From positions 14,697,329 through 14,761,328 of the forward strand of contig NC_085138.1 in NCBI RefSeq assembly GCF_035046485.1: 64,000 nucleotides of DNA. Direction: 5' to 3'. Under the pieces are notes generated by a model. The model saw only the letters and a list, made by a program, of their open reading frames with translations. It made no database searches and was not told the DNA's origin. Shown here one piece after another: positions 1 through 12,419 of the stretch. Positions within the stretch are counted from its first letter, which is position 1. Every line of letters begins with the position of its first letter. The position numbers were made by a program, and so were the translations under genes. Source of the stretch: Aedes albopictus. Lineage: Eukaryota > Arthropoda > Insecta > Diptera > Culicidae.

Positions 1-93
1 TATAATCTTATCTCAACAAAAATCTAAGATTTAAAATTACCTTATCTTGACAAAACAATCAGACAATCATAGATTAAACAAACATTCTAAAGA

Positions 94-154
94 ACACCGT
101 CTTCAACCAGAGGCTGTACAGACTGAACATTGAACAATCACTAACATTAGGTAA
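94..154 (-). repeat. 3' fragment of a tRNA-derived SINE
   Basis: This stretch matches, with few differences, the 3' part of the fuller SINE at 48670-48886 in the same orientation. Both contain ACACCGTCTTCAACCAGAGG followed by CAGACTGAAC and CAATCACTAACATTAGG. The tRNA-like head is missing, so this copy is truncated at its 5' end. Confidence 0.7.
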
Positions 155-156
155 TG

Positions 157-240
157 CATAGGTTCCCAAACTTTTTTGGTTGGCGACCCCCCTAGCTACT
201 GGGCAAACTTTTCGCTACTGGGCAAACTTTGAGGGAAAAT
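157..240. repeat. hAT-like element terminus (fragment)
   Basis: The string TTCCCAAACTTTTTTGG followed by GCGACCCCCC resembles the ends of Charlie-type hAT transposons. It is followed by a short direct duplication of GCTACTGGGCAAACTTT. No partner terminus was found, so this is at best a fragment. The family assignment is from memory of such ends. Confidence 0.3.
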
Positions 241-2189
241 GTAAACTCAAAAAGATTTTGAACTTTTTCATAAAACCGAATAAAATCTGCAATTTTACTA
301 CATCCTTACAACATACAACATGTATAATCTTAAACAATGACTAAATGTACTTTTGTGTTAATATTACCATAATCATCTAACAAATATTATAAAATAAAAA
401 CAAAAACCCAGACTTATACCAATATCAATAAAGTGAATTGAAGTAAAATTGACTTTTCGACTATTTTCATACCTGGTATCCAACAGTATTCCAATCTGTC
501 GTATACGAGAATAACTTTATACCCGAGTTTGAAGCAAGGGGCGAGACACATCACCAAAAAAAGTAAAAAAATATTTTCAACCATATTCAATACAGTCATC
601 GAAAAATGAGTAAATAAATACATACATATGTACTTTTGGACCATGGATTGTGGTTTAAACTAAGCATCTTGGTTGGACTTTATAACCCTATTCATCCGTT
701 CTACATCTGTCTAATGTGTCTACCTAGATGTTCCTCGCTTGTTCAATAAACATTTGGCAAACATCTTCATTCTTGGTTTCATCTTAGTTGTACTGCTGTC
801 ACAGATCTATACCCACATACACACGCACGCGAACTCAACAACCACCACCGACAAACTCCTTATTGAACAAGTAAATTGTAAACATTATCATCGTTCAGCA
901 GAGAGCTGGAGAAGCCACCATATTGGCGAAGCACGCTGCTGCTCTTCGAGAAAAGTATCTCGCTGAAATATGCTTTCAAATAAATTGAAAATATTTAAAT
1001 GCATTTCACGTTATTACATTCCGACTTTCCGGGCTCCATGTGGACCACTCCCGCGTCGCGTCGCACCCCGCCTCTTGGGAGATGCGCGATGGTGTGCGAT
1101 GGCTCGCGAGATCTGATGGGACAAGATAATAACAGAGGAGAACAACTGCCAGCACTCTTCTTGGTCGTCGTCGTCGCCATCGTCGGATGGGCTAGTGCTG
1201 TAGGCAACAAGATTCCAAGATGCGGCTGCTGCGGTTTAGACGAGGCGATGGATTTTCTGCAATGACGCGTGGGCGTGGTGGCCGCCATGTTGGACGCGAT
1301 TGTTGACCCTTTTCGCCGGGAAGGTATCCCCCTAGCGGGGGAAGAGATAGCGATCGAGACAAGGGCATCCATGTGGCGAAGCGCGACAGTGATGCCAAAT
1401 TGTTGGGTTGTTCTGAAAAAGAATACACATCGGAGCAGGCCGTGTGACCTTGATCGTGTACACGCACACGCAGTTGGCTGTTCGCTCGTCATCACGTCAT
1501 GCAGAGCTCCTTTGTACTTTATCTTCTTCGATTTCGACCTTCCTTCCGAGAAAACCGGAGTCGTCGGATGTGTGACAGCACAGTAGAAAAAGAACCGGAT
1601 TCGTTTCCTCACGCAACCGAACGATTGTTCCTTCTTGCCCACATTTGCATATCTCACATAATCATAACGTTGTCGAGGGACCGGGGGCGAACGAGGAAGG
1701 GAAAGGCGTCATACCCAGCGAAAAAAAAATACGAACTGTAATGCGGGTCAAACCCCAGTCGTATGGAAGAAAATCGACAGATAAAACAAAACAAGGCTTC
1801 GGTCGTCGCCAGCAGTGCCAGCTACATAGTACGAATGTTTGTTTTTAATGTCTTTATCGCTCAGAATGCCCTCCACCCTCGCAGCGGGCGCGAGTACCTA
1901 CCGACCGAATGTCGATTTCGATTCCCGATGCGTATGAATAATTAAGTATATGGCGTGCGGTTTTTTTTTTCTCTTTAGTTCACCACCATAAAAGGGGTTG
2001 ACGGACGATCCAATGCTGCGACGATTGTATGTTTGGTTTTGCAACGCAGAAGGCGTAAAAATCGAACATGTGATGATTTGAATCCAGGATCAAAGCAAGC
2101 CTAAACAAATGAACACGGCTAAATTGAGGTTCATAAAGTTCTGAGGAGCATTCAAAATAGCTTTCAAGATGTTGTGGAGGCTCACACTA
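241..2189. other. Unique sequence, no gene seen
   Basis: The first 700 bases are AT-rich. From about 1020 to 1950 the DNA becomes GC- and CpG-richer, with both strands open over several hundred bases. None of the translations shows a domain, signal peptide or codon pattern I recognise. It may be regulatory, UTR or intron sequence. Confidence 0.4.
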
Positions 2190-2430
2190 AATTCGGCACC
2201 AACATTTCAAAAGGGCGTAACTCCATTTTGAAACAAACCCCTCTTTCACATCTGTGGATCGTATTTCAATGCCGTTATGCAAATCACCGCCTGAATAGGA
2301 AAGAAGAGCAATTTCTCTGTCTAGCAATGTTTGTGAATTTCGTGGGAAACTTAAAATATGACCCACAGATGTGAAAGAGTGATTTGTTTCAAAATGCAGT
2401 TACGCCCTTTTGAAATGTTGGTGCCGAATT
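2190..2430. mobile_element. Foldback MITE, family B (copy 1)
   Basis: The ends are inverted copies: AATTCGGCACCAACATTTC at the left and its complement at the right. The match continues inward through AAAAGGGCGTAACT and further across CCCTCTTTCACATCTGTGG. The whole 241 bp can fold into one long hairpin. It has no coding capacity. A second copy with the same ends lies at 45896-46130. Confidence 0.8.
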
Positions 2431-2504
2431 GGACTCTGGGACAAAAAACTTTGAAAAGTTTGACTTCATTTGGTCTAATGTAATCATGAAGTTCAAATAA
2501 AAAA

Positions 2505-2585
2505 AAGGATGTCGCCCACTAGATTCGAACCTCTAGCTACGCTGCGTGAAAGTCTCACGCTCCTACACAACGCCATAATCACGAT
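2505..2585 (-). repeat. tRNA-derived SINE head / pseudo-tRNA
   Basis: Read on the minus strand there is an A-box-like TGGCGTTGTGTAGG and, about 45 bp on, a B-box-like GGTTCGAATCT. A 5-bp anticodon-type stem (GCGTG/CACGC) lies between them. A run of eight T follows directly, as a Pol III stop would. The acceptor arms do not pair and position 33 is not T, so it is not a functional tRNA. A degenerate tRNA-derived repeat is the better reading. Confidence 0.45.
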
Positions 2586-3089
2586 GAAATGCACTCAGAT
2601 CTTTAATGGCAACTTGGCTCGCACATTTGTATAAATACTAGCTCAATCTTATAGGAAGCAACATCACGCATTTGAAACGCTTATTAAAAACTTGTAAAAC
2701 ACGTATATTTCTATATCACTTTACTTTTTTTCAAAAGAAATATTCAAAATTGATAAGTTTTAAAAGAAAAAAAATAGAAAAGATAAGCACATTTCTTTTA
2801 ATTCCACTATTGTGTTTATATTCTGCGACTTACAGAATTCTTCTTGCTTGACTGAAGAAGTCTGTAGACTCGTCTGAAGTTGTTAAATTAAAAGAAATTT
2901 GCTCATTTATTCTTGTTTTTATGGTAATTTTTTTTTGTTTACATTTTTCTTTTGTCAAGTGAAGTGATTTTAAAGTTATTAATTAGTGTTTGAAGTATAA
3001 AAGTAATAGTTTGTCTTTTGTGTTTGGGCCCTGAACATTGTCTCAAACTTCTGACAAAGTTTCCCAAAACAAAAACCGAACAGTTCTGC
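2586..3089. other. AT-rich spacer, nothing seen
   Basis: AT-rich sequence without open frames, inverted ends or recognisable motifs. Confidence 0.4.
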
Positions 3090-3425
3090 AGAAATTTCTT
3101 AGGAAAGTTCTAAAGAAACTTTCAATCTAATTTTAAGAGTTATGAAGAAAACTCGGAATATTCAAACAATTCCAGAATAAACCCTGGAGGAACTTCTGGA
3201 GAAATTCCTAATAAAATTCCTGAAAGAACTCAGGAATTCCTGAAGTCATATACCTAGAAACTCGAGGAATTATTTCAATAATTTCTAGAAGATTTTCAGG
3301 TGGATTTTTGAGAAATTTTAAAATTGAATCAAGGTATTCCTGCATGAATGTCTAGACGAATTTCCAGAAAAATTCCCAGTATTTTTTTAGGAAGAATACC
3401 CAGAAGATTTGTTTATGGAAGGAAA
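3090..3425. repeat. Degenerate GAATTCC-core repeat, purine orientation
   Basis: Repeated variants of GAAATTCCTGGAGGAACTTC follow one another with poor conservation. It is a short diverged block of the same repeat class as the 12.4-16.7 kb array, read with the purine-rich strand on plus. Confidence 0.55.
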
Positions 3426-3427
3426 TA

Positions 3428-3596
3428 AGGCAGCATCCATTAATTACGTAACGCTAAAATCCACATTTTTTGACCCCCCCTTACCCCTCCGTAACGCTTT
3501 TTTGTATGAAAAATCAGGATTTTTTGTATGAGCCGTAACGCTCGTCCATACTCCCCCCCTCCCCATAGAGCGTTACGTAATTTGTGGACGACGCCT
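3428..3596. mobile_element. MITE with ACGTAACGCT inner ends
   Basis: The left end AGGCAGCATCCATTAATTAC is inverted at the right end (complement of AGGCGTCGTCCACAAATTAC). Both are followed inward by GTAACGCT and by C- or G-rich runs. At 169 bp it has no coding capacity. Its layout resembles the MITEs at 35239-35395 and 39589-39756. Confidence 0.75.
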
Positions 3597-3599
3597 AAG

Positions 3600-4180
3600 G
3601 AATTTGTAATCCAATTTCAAAAATTCCAGGGTCGTGCAATTTCGAAAGGAAAACATGACGTACGACGACTGTAGCAAATCGTTTCCCATGCGAACGGACT
3701 GCTGTGATGCTTCATCTCTCACCCAGCAACACACTCGTTCGTTGCTGCTACAGAAACAAGTGTGTATGAAACATGGGATGATACACTTGGATATTCGTTT
3801 CATTTATGAGTCATTGAAATACTTCAACATGCTAAAAACACTATTTAAACCACATTTTTAAATAGTGGTGCACGCCAATAGAATGATAATTATGTTTTAT
3901 GAAAGAGGATAACAAATTCGACCACTTAAATCCAATTAACCGGCGCCCGTAACCATTGAGAGACTAGCGCGCACCAGTGAGACACTAATGCTCTGACGGG
4001 TGAAGCACAAGCAATGCAACCGGGTGGGAGACTACCGAGTGCTACGATGAGTGGAAAAGTTTTTTTTAACGGCCGAGTCATTAGAAAAATGTATGAAACA
4101 CTTGAAGTGACTCATTCAAAATGTTGCATGAAAGTGTATCATTGAAACGAAATTGTACGCCCCTGGTTGTCTCATGTAGT
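3600..4180. other. Unique spacer, no gene seen
   Basis: Contains weakly inverted segments around 3785-3830 and 4070-4160 (ATGATACACTT and TTTCGTTTCA variants). They could mark an old foldback, but they are too diverged to delimit. No coding frame is recognisable. Confidence 0.35.
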
Positions 4181-6202
4181 AAATTTTTTAGAAATTCTTG
4201 GAAAATTTCAAGGGAAATTCCAGGAGCAGTCGCAATGGTTTGTTAAGTGAATTCCTGATGGTATTCTATTGGAAATCATTGACAAATATTTGTGTGGAGT
4301 TTGGGATTTCTCTGGGAAGGAATCACTCCTCACGTGCAGCACACGCAACTTACCCAGGCTGACGTTCGTTCGCAAGTGGCAAGAGTGAACGCGGTTGGGT
4401 GACGCCTGGAGTTGTTGCTACGCAAGCAGAGATGCTAACATTGTCTGCTTGACAGTTCGCATCACATTCAAATGCGCTATATCGCCTGCTGTGATCATTC
4501 TCTTTATCACAGCTTTATTCAGTACATCTTATATCTCACAATTTGTAAGCGTTATAAAGAAAATTTAAAACAAAAGTGCCGAAAGAAATTTTAGGAAAAC
4601 ATGTTGGGAAACACCTGTAGCGGAATTCATGAATGAACTTAGTTCAACTTCTGATGCAATATTTGAAGGACTTTTTAAGAAGTTTGGAAAGGAATTTATA
4701 GAGAAATTTATAAAACAAAAATCTAGAAATTCCCCTGTAGGATTTCTGAAAGAAAATGTGTAGAAATTCTTGAAAGAATGTCTCGAGAACCTGTTAAATA
4801 AATGTATAAAGAAGTTTCTGAAGGAATTTGTAAAGACAATTTTTAGACGAATTTTTGTAGGAACTCATAGAGGCATCCTGGAAGAGTTTCTTCCAGTAAA
4901 ATCCCTGAATACCTAGAGCAAGTTCTCCAAACTGTTCTAGCAAAATTCTCACATTTGTTTGAGTGAATTTCTGACGGAGCAGCTAAAAGATTTTAATAGG
5001 AGTTCTGGAGAAATTCAAAACAGTATATTAAGATTTTCTTTTTATTTCTTTGAATTTCTTGTATCGAATAATTTTTAAAGTATTACTAGAAAAAGTTACA
5101 AACTTTTTAGAAAATTGTTACTTAACTGTAGAAACTCCAGAAGATTTTTATTTTTTTTTAATTCCAGGGAGGTTTTCAAAAACATTCCATGATTTTTTCC
5201 TTAGAGAGATTGACAGAAAAGAAAATATAGGGGCATTCCTAGAATATGTTTTAGAAACAACCCCAGTAGTAGTTAGGATTGCTCAGAAGAGTGTTTTGAG
5301 ATATTCTTGGATGAGTTTCATGAGAAATTCCATGAGAAATTTGTTTTCTGTGAAATATTCGTTGTGTGCAATATTCTTGAAAGTATTACGAGAAAGAGTT
5401 ACAGATTTTTTAAGTTGAAATATCAGAGGTGTTTTGAGAAAAATCTAGTCATTTTTGAGGAAATTCCCATAGAATTTTCTATAGAAATTTCCAATAAAGT
5501 TTTCATAAACATTCTGGGAGTAATTTTTAGAGAGATTCCTAGAAATGTGTACATAGAAAAAATCCCAGAAATAAAATCCCAGTAGAGTTATTCAAGTACT
5601 TCTCAAAAGAGTTTTCTAAGATATTCTTTAATGAGTTTCAAGAGAAACCCCTAGTGGAAAGATTAATGAAATTACCAGAGATATTCTCAGACGAATTTAC
5701 AGAAAAATGTCAAGAGAAACTGCCAGAGGATTTTTGGAAGATTTTTTTTGAGAAATTCTCAGAGATTTCTTTTTTAATCTTCAGAGATTTTTTTTTTGCA
5801 AAACTTCCAGAAACAGTTTTAGTAAAAGTTAGCAGAGCAACGGTGAGAGAAAATATCTTAAATGAATCTAGATAATATGCAGAGGATTTTCTAGAGTAGC
5901 TATTAAAAATATCCTCAAAAAAATAAAAATAAAAAGAAGAAATAAGAATTTTGGAAAATTTTAGTGGTGCTTTTGACGAAATTTTTATAGCAATTTTAGT
6001 AAAATTCACAAAGGAATTGAAGCAAAAATCCGAGAGAGTTTAAGGAAAAAAATGCAAAAAACACAAAAACAAATAAAAATTTTGGAGAAATTTCTACAGA
6101 AATTTTCTTAAAATATCCAATGAGATATTTACTGTGGAACATTCAAAACTTCTTATAAATTTATTTTATGGAATCCGTGGAAAAAATACTAAAAAAAATC
6201 GA

Positions 6203-6300
6203 ATGAGTGTAATTTGGCGGAATTGAAAGGTACAAAAATGACTACACTTATTCGAAGGCGGTAATCTGCTTAGAGGTTTGTAAAAGTCGGTACAAGGTTT
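6203..6300. mobile_element. MITE family A end plus flank (fragment 1)
   Basis: Contains TCGAATGAGTGTAAT, then GGCGGAATTGAAAGGTAC and the complementary ACACTTATTCGA, then the tail TCTGCTTAGAGGTTTG. The same order occurs at the right side of the element at 45739-46202. Here the centre is deleted, leaving nearly only the termini. Confidence 0.65.
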
Positions 6301-7029
6301 AAATATTATCGAGAGCAATGCTTAGATACAATTCCTAAAAATGTTCTTAACGAATTAGTAGTGGAATTCCTGAAGGACTGTTTATTGAATTTTATTTAAG
6401 AATTTTTATAAGAATTCCTTAAGGTTTTTCTAGAGGAATTCATGAAGAGTTTTTTAATGAAATTACTATTAAAAGTTTTGAGAAACTTTTTCAGGTGTTT
6501 CTTAAGGAATTCCCAATAGATATCCTAGACGAATTTCTGGAAGAATTCTTTTTGAATTTCTGAGGAAATTTCTGGAGGAATTCGTGCAGACATTTCAAGA
6601 AGAATTCCGAAGAGAGTTTGGAAATCCCTGGAGGATTTTCTAGCAGAAAACCTTTAGAATTTGTAAAAGATCTAAAAGAATTTTCGAAAAATGAGAATTC
6701 CCAATGTAATTTCTGGCGGAATTCCTGAATTGCGGAGCCTCGTAGACGTGCGGTTTAGGTCACAAAGCATCTAATTGTGAACGAAAATTTAGTGATCTCC
6801 TTAAAGAACTTCATAGTAAGATTCCTGAAACGATTAATAACGATTGATGGGTTTTCTAGAGGACCTCCGGACGTGTTTTAATGATAATTCCTGAAGTTGT
6901 TTTAGTGTAATTTCTTCATGGCATTTCTAGAGCGATTTCCGAAGGAAACATTCAAAATATTCCCAAAGATATTTTAAGTTTTTTTAAGGTTTCGGAAGAA
7001 ATGTCTACAGGAAATATAATATGTTTTTA

Positions 7030-7150
7030 AGAAAATCTTGTACCGACTTTTCGGACCCTCTTCGAATGAGTGTAATTAGTTTTGTACAAAAGTACAAGGT
7101 AGTTCCGCCCTCTTTTGCTTATCCTTTGACAATAAGCAAAGGTACCTTTT
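7030..7150. mobile_element. MITE family A end (fragment 2, opposite orientation)
   Basis: Contains CTTGTACCGACTTTT, then TTCGAATGAGTGTAATTAG, then a diverged TTTTGTAC and TTCCGCC. It is the reverse complement of the material at 6213-6295, including the flank GTCGGTACAAG. The two pieces therefore bracket 6.2-7.15 kb as inverted ends. Confidence 0.6.
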
Positions 7151-7602
7151 CACAACGGATTACAATGTTTTAGAAAAGTGTTTTTTTTTTAATTCTAAAG
7201 AAAATGTTGGAGGAAAACTAGAGGTTCACTTAAATTCAATAGGGTTTTCTCAGGAAATTTCTAGATCGAGATCGCATACACAAAATTTGCTAAAGAAGTT
7301 CCTGGAGGAGTTTCGAAAAAGTTTCATGAGTAATTTCTGAATAAGTTCCCGATATAAATCAGAAATTAAATGTATCAAAATATCGCAACTATTATTTCTT
7401 TAGCAATTCAAGATATTTTTTACAGAAATAAGCGATTCAATTTCTAGATCAGGCCAAAAAGAAGTTGCCAGAGCATTTATCGAGAGACTTCTTAAAAAAA
7501 TAAAAAATTTGTTTGGGGTTTCTATGTATGAAAAGTTGACGATTATATAAGACCTCTACACATATTTGTCTACTTTTTTGACTACAGTATCAGGCTATGA
7601 AC

Positions 7603-8105
7603 TAGGGGCAAGACACTGTGCAAACGAGAGCAACTCTGAGAGATTCTGAGTTACCCTTTTTATCGAAGATCGACCAAATTTGTTGAAAGACAACCCTAAA
7701 ACTGCAATTTTCATTTAGCACACGTATCACTTTGCAGTTTTGCAGTTTGACATTGGTGCCAGATCACACTTTGGCATAAATGGGAAAAATTCTGAGGAAC
7801 TGTGAGGAATTCTGAGCAACACCTTGAACACAAATTTTCTCTCGTTACACGCAAAAAAATCGTTCCGATATACGTGCTCTTCCAATCACGGCAACGGGAA
7901 CAAACGGGAACTATGCATAGCAACGATAACAACAATAAGAAATGTACTCCGTGAACTAGATTTCATGTTTTCTAGAACGCCCATATTGACAGCTGGAACT
8001 AGTTCCAGTTCACGGTGTATATTTGCTTGTTCTCATTTTTGCGTTTGTTTGTTCACGTTTATCAGAACGGTTTTCTGAGCGTGTAGATCTGTCTTGCCCC
8101 TAGAT
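7603..8105. mobile_element. Short-TIR MITE with 7-bp TATGAAC target duplication
   Basis: TAGGGGCAAGACA at the left is inverted at the right end. Both sides are flanked by TATGAAC (7596-7602 and 8106-8112). A 7-8 bp duplication points to a hAT-like source. The 503-bp interior has no transposase motif. Confidence 0.6.
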
Positions 8106-8112
8106 TATGAAC

Positions 8113-11100
8113 TATTTCTTGAACTCTAACTCAAATTTAGAGTTCACTTAGATTATACGAAAGAAAAGTATGAATACTAGATAGTTCATTCATTGAAGAT
8201 TGGCTGAAAATTGCGTCTGACCGATAGTTTATGGTTATGGTAGAACGTGATGACTTGACATTATACATGAAAAGGTATCCAATTAATAGCCAATACAGCT
8301 AGGGCATGGATTTATTCGTCAGCCAGTTCCGAGTTCGATTCCCATAGGGAGCGTTTTTTTTTTCCTTCCATTATAGTTGAAGCAATAAGCACTGTATTTC
8401 GCCAACCATAAAATTTCAGAATTCAGAAGATAAGATCATTTCACGTATCCTGTTCGTATACTCCAGCTTTCATCGCAGTTTCTTTGGAAATTCATGCATA
8501 CGTCACATGACGTGCTGCTCACTCGCACGTCAATCAAATGTTGCGTTGCGTTGTGTCAAACGAACGGATTGATTCTGCTCACCGCACGGTCGACCTCAGC
8601 CATCCATACACCAACTCAGCAGAGACAGGGGTTCACCCCGACTCGACACGAACCCGACCGATCTATACCTATACCGAGAAAAGACGGAGATCGCTTTAAT
8701 CCACCGGCGGCCGCAATGATCGAGAAATTATTAGTGGCCCTGCTGGGAGCTAACCTTCTTTCGCATCAATTGCCGAGAAGAGTTGCCCCTCGTTCGTTAA
8801 CTCACTCACTCAGTCAATCAAAGACGGCTGCGGCTGCTGCAGGCTGCTCTGGTCGGTGAGTTGATTAGCATTTTCGCCGCCGACTTCGACGCGCGGAGAA
8901 GAAGTTCGTCAGTCATATCGGTGGTTAGAGGTCTATTACTACGAGGGGGAACCCCTTTCTCTCGTTTCGGGTTTTTGATCAATTTCGTGTAGGTAACTGA
9001 CAATAACAACAGCCGGCAGCTGTCAAATCGATCCATACGATTCTCGAAACCGGTATTGTTTCTCACGGTATGGTGCCGCTGTGCTATATTCTTTTGGATC
9101 GATTCTTGAACGCGGAGTTGAGTAACGGTTGTACGCGTGTGGCAGCAGTTTGTCAAAAATAGAACATTCAGTTAATTTGGTTGGCAACAATGTTACGCCG
9201 TTGACGTTTGTTGACAGATGTGAAATTGGTTTTCTGTTGGTTTCAGTGACGCGGTTTTAGTTGAAGCGCCTGCTTGGATTCCACTTAACGCGGTGTCCTA
9301 GATTTGACTGAACTTGACAGAGTTGACAGAATCGACTTAGCTCAGCGGAAATCGCCACGCTGCTATAATCCAACCAAAGCAAAGCCAGTCGATGCATGCA
9401 GAAATCCACTGCTAATTAAGCCCTTGCCACGGCAATTAATCAATAATTGCCCGTGATAATGTTTATTATTTTGTAATTTAACACCATCGCCATCGGTGGT
9501 AGCGGTAGGTAAGTGACCATCCGCCTCGTCGCCGCACCGTGTAATGTGTCAGCGAGAATCGCGTTTGGAAAAACAAACAAATGCGATGCTGGGCGTTTGC
9601 TTGTTTTTTTTTCTCGCTCTCCTCCGATGCCATCGTTGTTGTTGTTTCACGAAACTGATGCTTCTCTGGGTCTCGCGATCGGTCGCTCGTGCGGCCGGCA
9701 CTTGTAGCCGGTAATTGCCATAGTGTCGGTCGGTGCTATTGCCCTATATGCTTCTGAGAGTGCCTTAAATCAATATCACCTTGCAGCGGCTTTGGTGGAC
9801 TAGGGATGCTACAATTGTGAATTAATCGATTACATTGGATAAGTTTATTAATCAAAACAATAGATTATTTTCTGGCATCCATAGGATCATTTGAGGTGTC
9901 AGTATGACCGACGAATCTGTGAGTCGATGAATCGACAAAGTCGATCAATCCATAACATCCCTACATCTGACGCTCATCGCTAGTCGAGACAGGTCGAGAC
10001 TGTCCGGCTCCTTCCTAGAATCATAATTTATGATTTAATTGGCAAATAATTAATCTATTAGGGGAATCGGTATCGAATGTCTCCGTTTCTGCACTCTGTG
10101 CAGGCTGGAATCTCGTTGAAATTATTTATCGACTTGGTCGACGTCGTCGTGTGAGGCGCGATAACCGATGCTGCAATCGAAGATTTTGTACCACCATCCA
10201 TGGATCCGAAAGCGAGGACGAAGAGAAATCAAGTTTCTTCTCCTGCGCAGTTGCTCGCAGATGACAAATCTCCAGTCAATTTGCGAGATAAAGACACTCG
10301 TGTTCGCCTTCCTGGTACGAGCATTCCTTCAGACACCGCGGTGATCATTTGTCATTCGAGTTCGGGTCGAGTCGGGCTTCCGACAAGCTGGTACCTAGAG
10401 AGGTATGCAAGGGTAGATTACGATCATCAGTGCAAAAATGCGATCAAAGCTTGTTTAAAAGTTACTCAAAGTGATTTTAATTGTCTTTTTGTCAGACGAA
10501 CTGCGACAGTAGCGGCAGGCCTCTTCTCTTTCGATCTAGTAGTCTGAGTCTGAGATTATAAATAACCAAACCGATGCCGACGACTACTACGAACGAACCG
10601 CTCCCAATGGTGCAATAAAAACCGAAATAAATAAATAGCGATTACACCTGTTCTTTCAGATCTTGGTCGCAGCAGCCAGCGGCGACGGAACAATAGCCGT
10701 CGAAGAACCTGTCACTAATAAAGTGAATTTTGCTTCGCGTTCGGTCCCCCATCACCACGGGCGACGGCGAACTAGAAATCTGACATCGACAAGCGAACGG
10801 TATTTATTTATAGCGGCCGGTCGATCTAGACGAGAATATTTACGTGTCACAGCCGATTGTCTCGAGAATCGAATCGTTAACTGCTCGCTCACTCACAGTC
10901 ACATGGCGATCGAAGTAGACACAGGCGACACAGATAGCTAGAGATGGTTTCTTCACGTTTGAATCCATTTCAGTCGATTCGATGGGGATCGATATAACAA
11001 AATACATTTACTGGGTTGGAACCTGCAACAACTTGAACTAGAAAAAGCGTTTTCTATGTTTCCGATGTTTCCCGCATTGAAAGCAAACTGTCAAAACATT

Positions 11101-11117
11101 GAATGAAAGCATCTTGT
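8113..11117. other. Unique CpG-richer DNA; no complete gene
   Basis: Non-repetitive sequence with several homeodomain-type AT cores (TAATTAAG, AATTAATC at 9411-9450) and CpG-rich patches. A good splice acceptor (TTCTTTCAG at 10651-10659) precedes an open stretch to 10941, but nothing in it is recognisable. A B-box-like GAGTTCGATTCCC near 8331 may be a SINE scrap. The texture suggests host regulatory, UTR or intron DNA. Confidence 0.4.
8716..8855 (+). CDS. Candidate first coding exon (hypothetical)
   Basis: An ATG in a good insect context (CCGCAATG) opens 46 codons and runs into a consensus donor, GGTCG|GTGAGT, at 8856. The N-terminus MIEKLLVALLGANLL has a short hydrophobic stretch, followed by a Ser/Arg-rich part and five alanines. 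No family is recognised. Alternatively the donor belongs to a non-coding exon starting at the initiator-like TCAGTC near 8811. No matching downstream exon was identified, so this is a weak inference. Confidence 0.2.
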
Positions 11118-12207
11118 TATCTATATATCTCGCGTTACATTTGAAAAGGGCCTATCCCCAGAACGTAAACATTGAGAAAAATCGATGCAAACATTTTCCA
11201 TCACATTTCCTATTCGTATTTCACAGTTTTCGGATTTTTCAACGTGCTTTTCGTTTTAATGACACAAGAACAGATGTATCTTTGCTTCAATAATCAAGTT
11301 TGCATTAAAAATTATCAAAAAAGTATGAAAAATTATAGATAAACATGTTAAGCTTATTTGAAAAATTTCTCCCGGTGTACGCCTTTTTGTGAGCCTTTCT
11401 AAAATTTTCTTAGCGTGGATTGGCCCCCCGAGTGAGTCCGTTGTTGACATCGTACACGGAACCAGACATCAACCCAAATATAGGTTCTTTTCACTCATAT
11501 CGGCTCTTCCGTGCGAGAACCCAAATTTGGCTATACCACGTTAAAGCTCTGAGTGGGTAGTTTCCGTTTGATGCCGGCAGAAAATTGCAACCCATCGCAA
11601 AGTTCTTTCTACCTAGCGTTAACTTTCGAAGTACCCTAGTGGGTTGAAATAAACCCACTTTTGGGTAAACGACAAAGAACCCAAATTTGGCTTCTCGCAC
11701 GGACATTTTCGGCTAGGTAGCTGCTTCTCGCTTTGTTTTTGACAACAATGCGAGCGGGAGAGCGAGAAAACAACCCACTGCTGGGTAAAAAGTTCAAGCG
11801 GTATACTTAATTTTGCGTTCTTTTAACGTATTTTTTAGGTAATCTGTTTTTTTCCGTGTATCCAGGCTTGGCCGTTTTTGAGAGAGAGAATTCTCTCTCT
11901 CGGCGCTCGGGCCGAGAGCCGTTCGGAAAATTTTCGGTTGTCGGCCCTTTAAACGAGAGGACCAACAAATGAAAACAAAATTTTACCGTTACTGGCCCAT
12001 TTGGAGCACGGGCTTATGAATGATTGGGAAAAAAGCAATGATCGGCCGTTTTGAAGGTGGGGTTTATTCTGATAAGATTAACGATTAGGCGGGTGATGCT
12101 TGCACAGTAAGTTACTGTTGGGGGATGCTATGGAAAGGTATCAAAATCGATTTGTTTACATTTTAAGGATAGGCCCTTTTCAAATGTAACGCGAGAATAT
12201 ATCTATC
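11118..12207. mobile_element. Foldback element with about 70-bp inverted ends
   Basis: TCGCGTTACATTTGAAAAGG followed by GCCTATCC near 11130-11155 is inverted at about 12170-12192, and the match continues to the TAAACA/TGTTTA and ATCGAT inner segments. The 1.09-kb interior has no transposase frame. It carries a further palindrome at 11509-11702. Confidence 0.7.
11509..11702. mobile_element. Nested palindromic MITE
   Basis: CCGTGCGAGAACCCAAATTT at the left returns inverted at the right as AAATTTGG then CTTCTCGCACGG. Inner ACCCACT motifs are also symmetric. It sits inside the foldback at 11118-12207. Confidence 0.6.
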
Positions 12208-12419
12208 CACTGCTGTCAAAGCCAGGGATGCCAGGTGAAATTTTCGAATGTCTTCGCAAGGCACGCTGAAATGTATTCACTTGTCTTCACACACCATATT
12301 GTGGCTTTGGTATAAAACTAATGTTAAAAATCAAAATTTATGCTTTGTTCTCACTGCGCTCTATATTGAGTAATAATGCGTGATGAGTCTGAAATCCCTT
12401 TAATAGTTTCTTATGGGAT

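Larger units (their letters stand above)
4181..7540. repeat. Long AT-rich degenerate repeat tract
   Basis: About 3 kb of strongly diverged repeats whose commonest core is GGAATTTCTGGAGGAATTC and its A/T-rich variants, purine-rich strand on plus. Open frames inside (for example 5050-5418) consist of low-complexity F/E/K/I/S strings and show no domain. Two pieces of MITE family A interrupt the tract at 6200-6300 and 7030-7150. Confidence 0.55.

Noticed and set aside
995..1657. 220-codon minus frame
   Set aside because: It lacks a supported start and has overlapping open frames on the opposite strand. No domain, splice signals or recognisable residues support it.
2505..2585. Functional tRNA gene on minus
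   Set aside because: B-box and T-run are present, but the acceptor ends do not pair, the T-stem is irregular and the base before the anticodon is not U.
10200..10547. 115-codon plus frame beginning MDPKARTKRN
   Set aside because: An ATG exists, but no homology, splice context or codon signal was recognised. It is compatible with chance in CpG-rich DNA.
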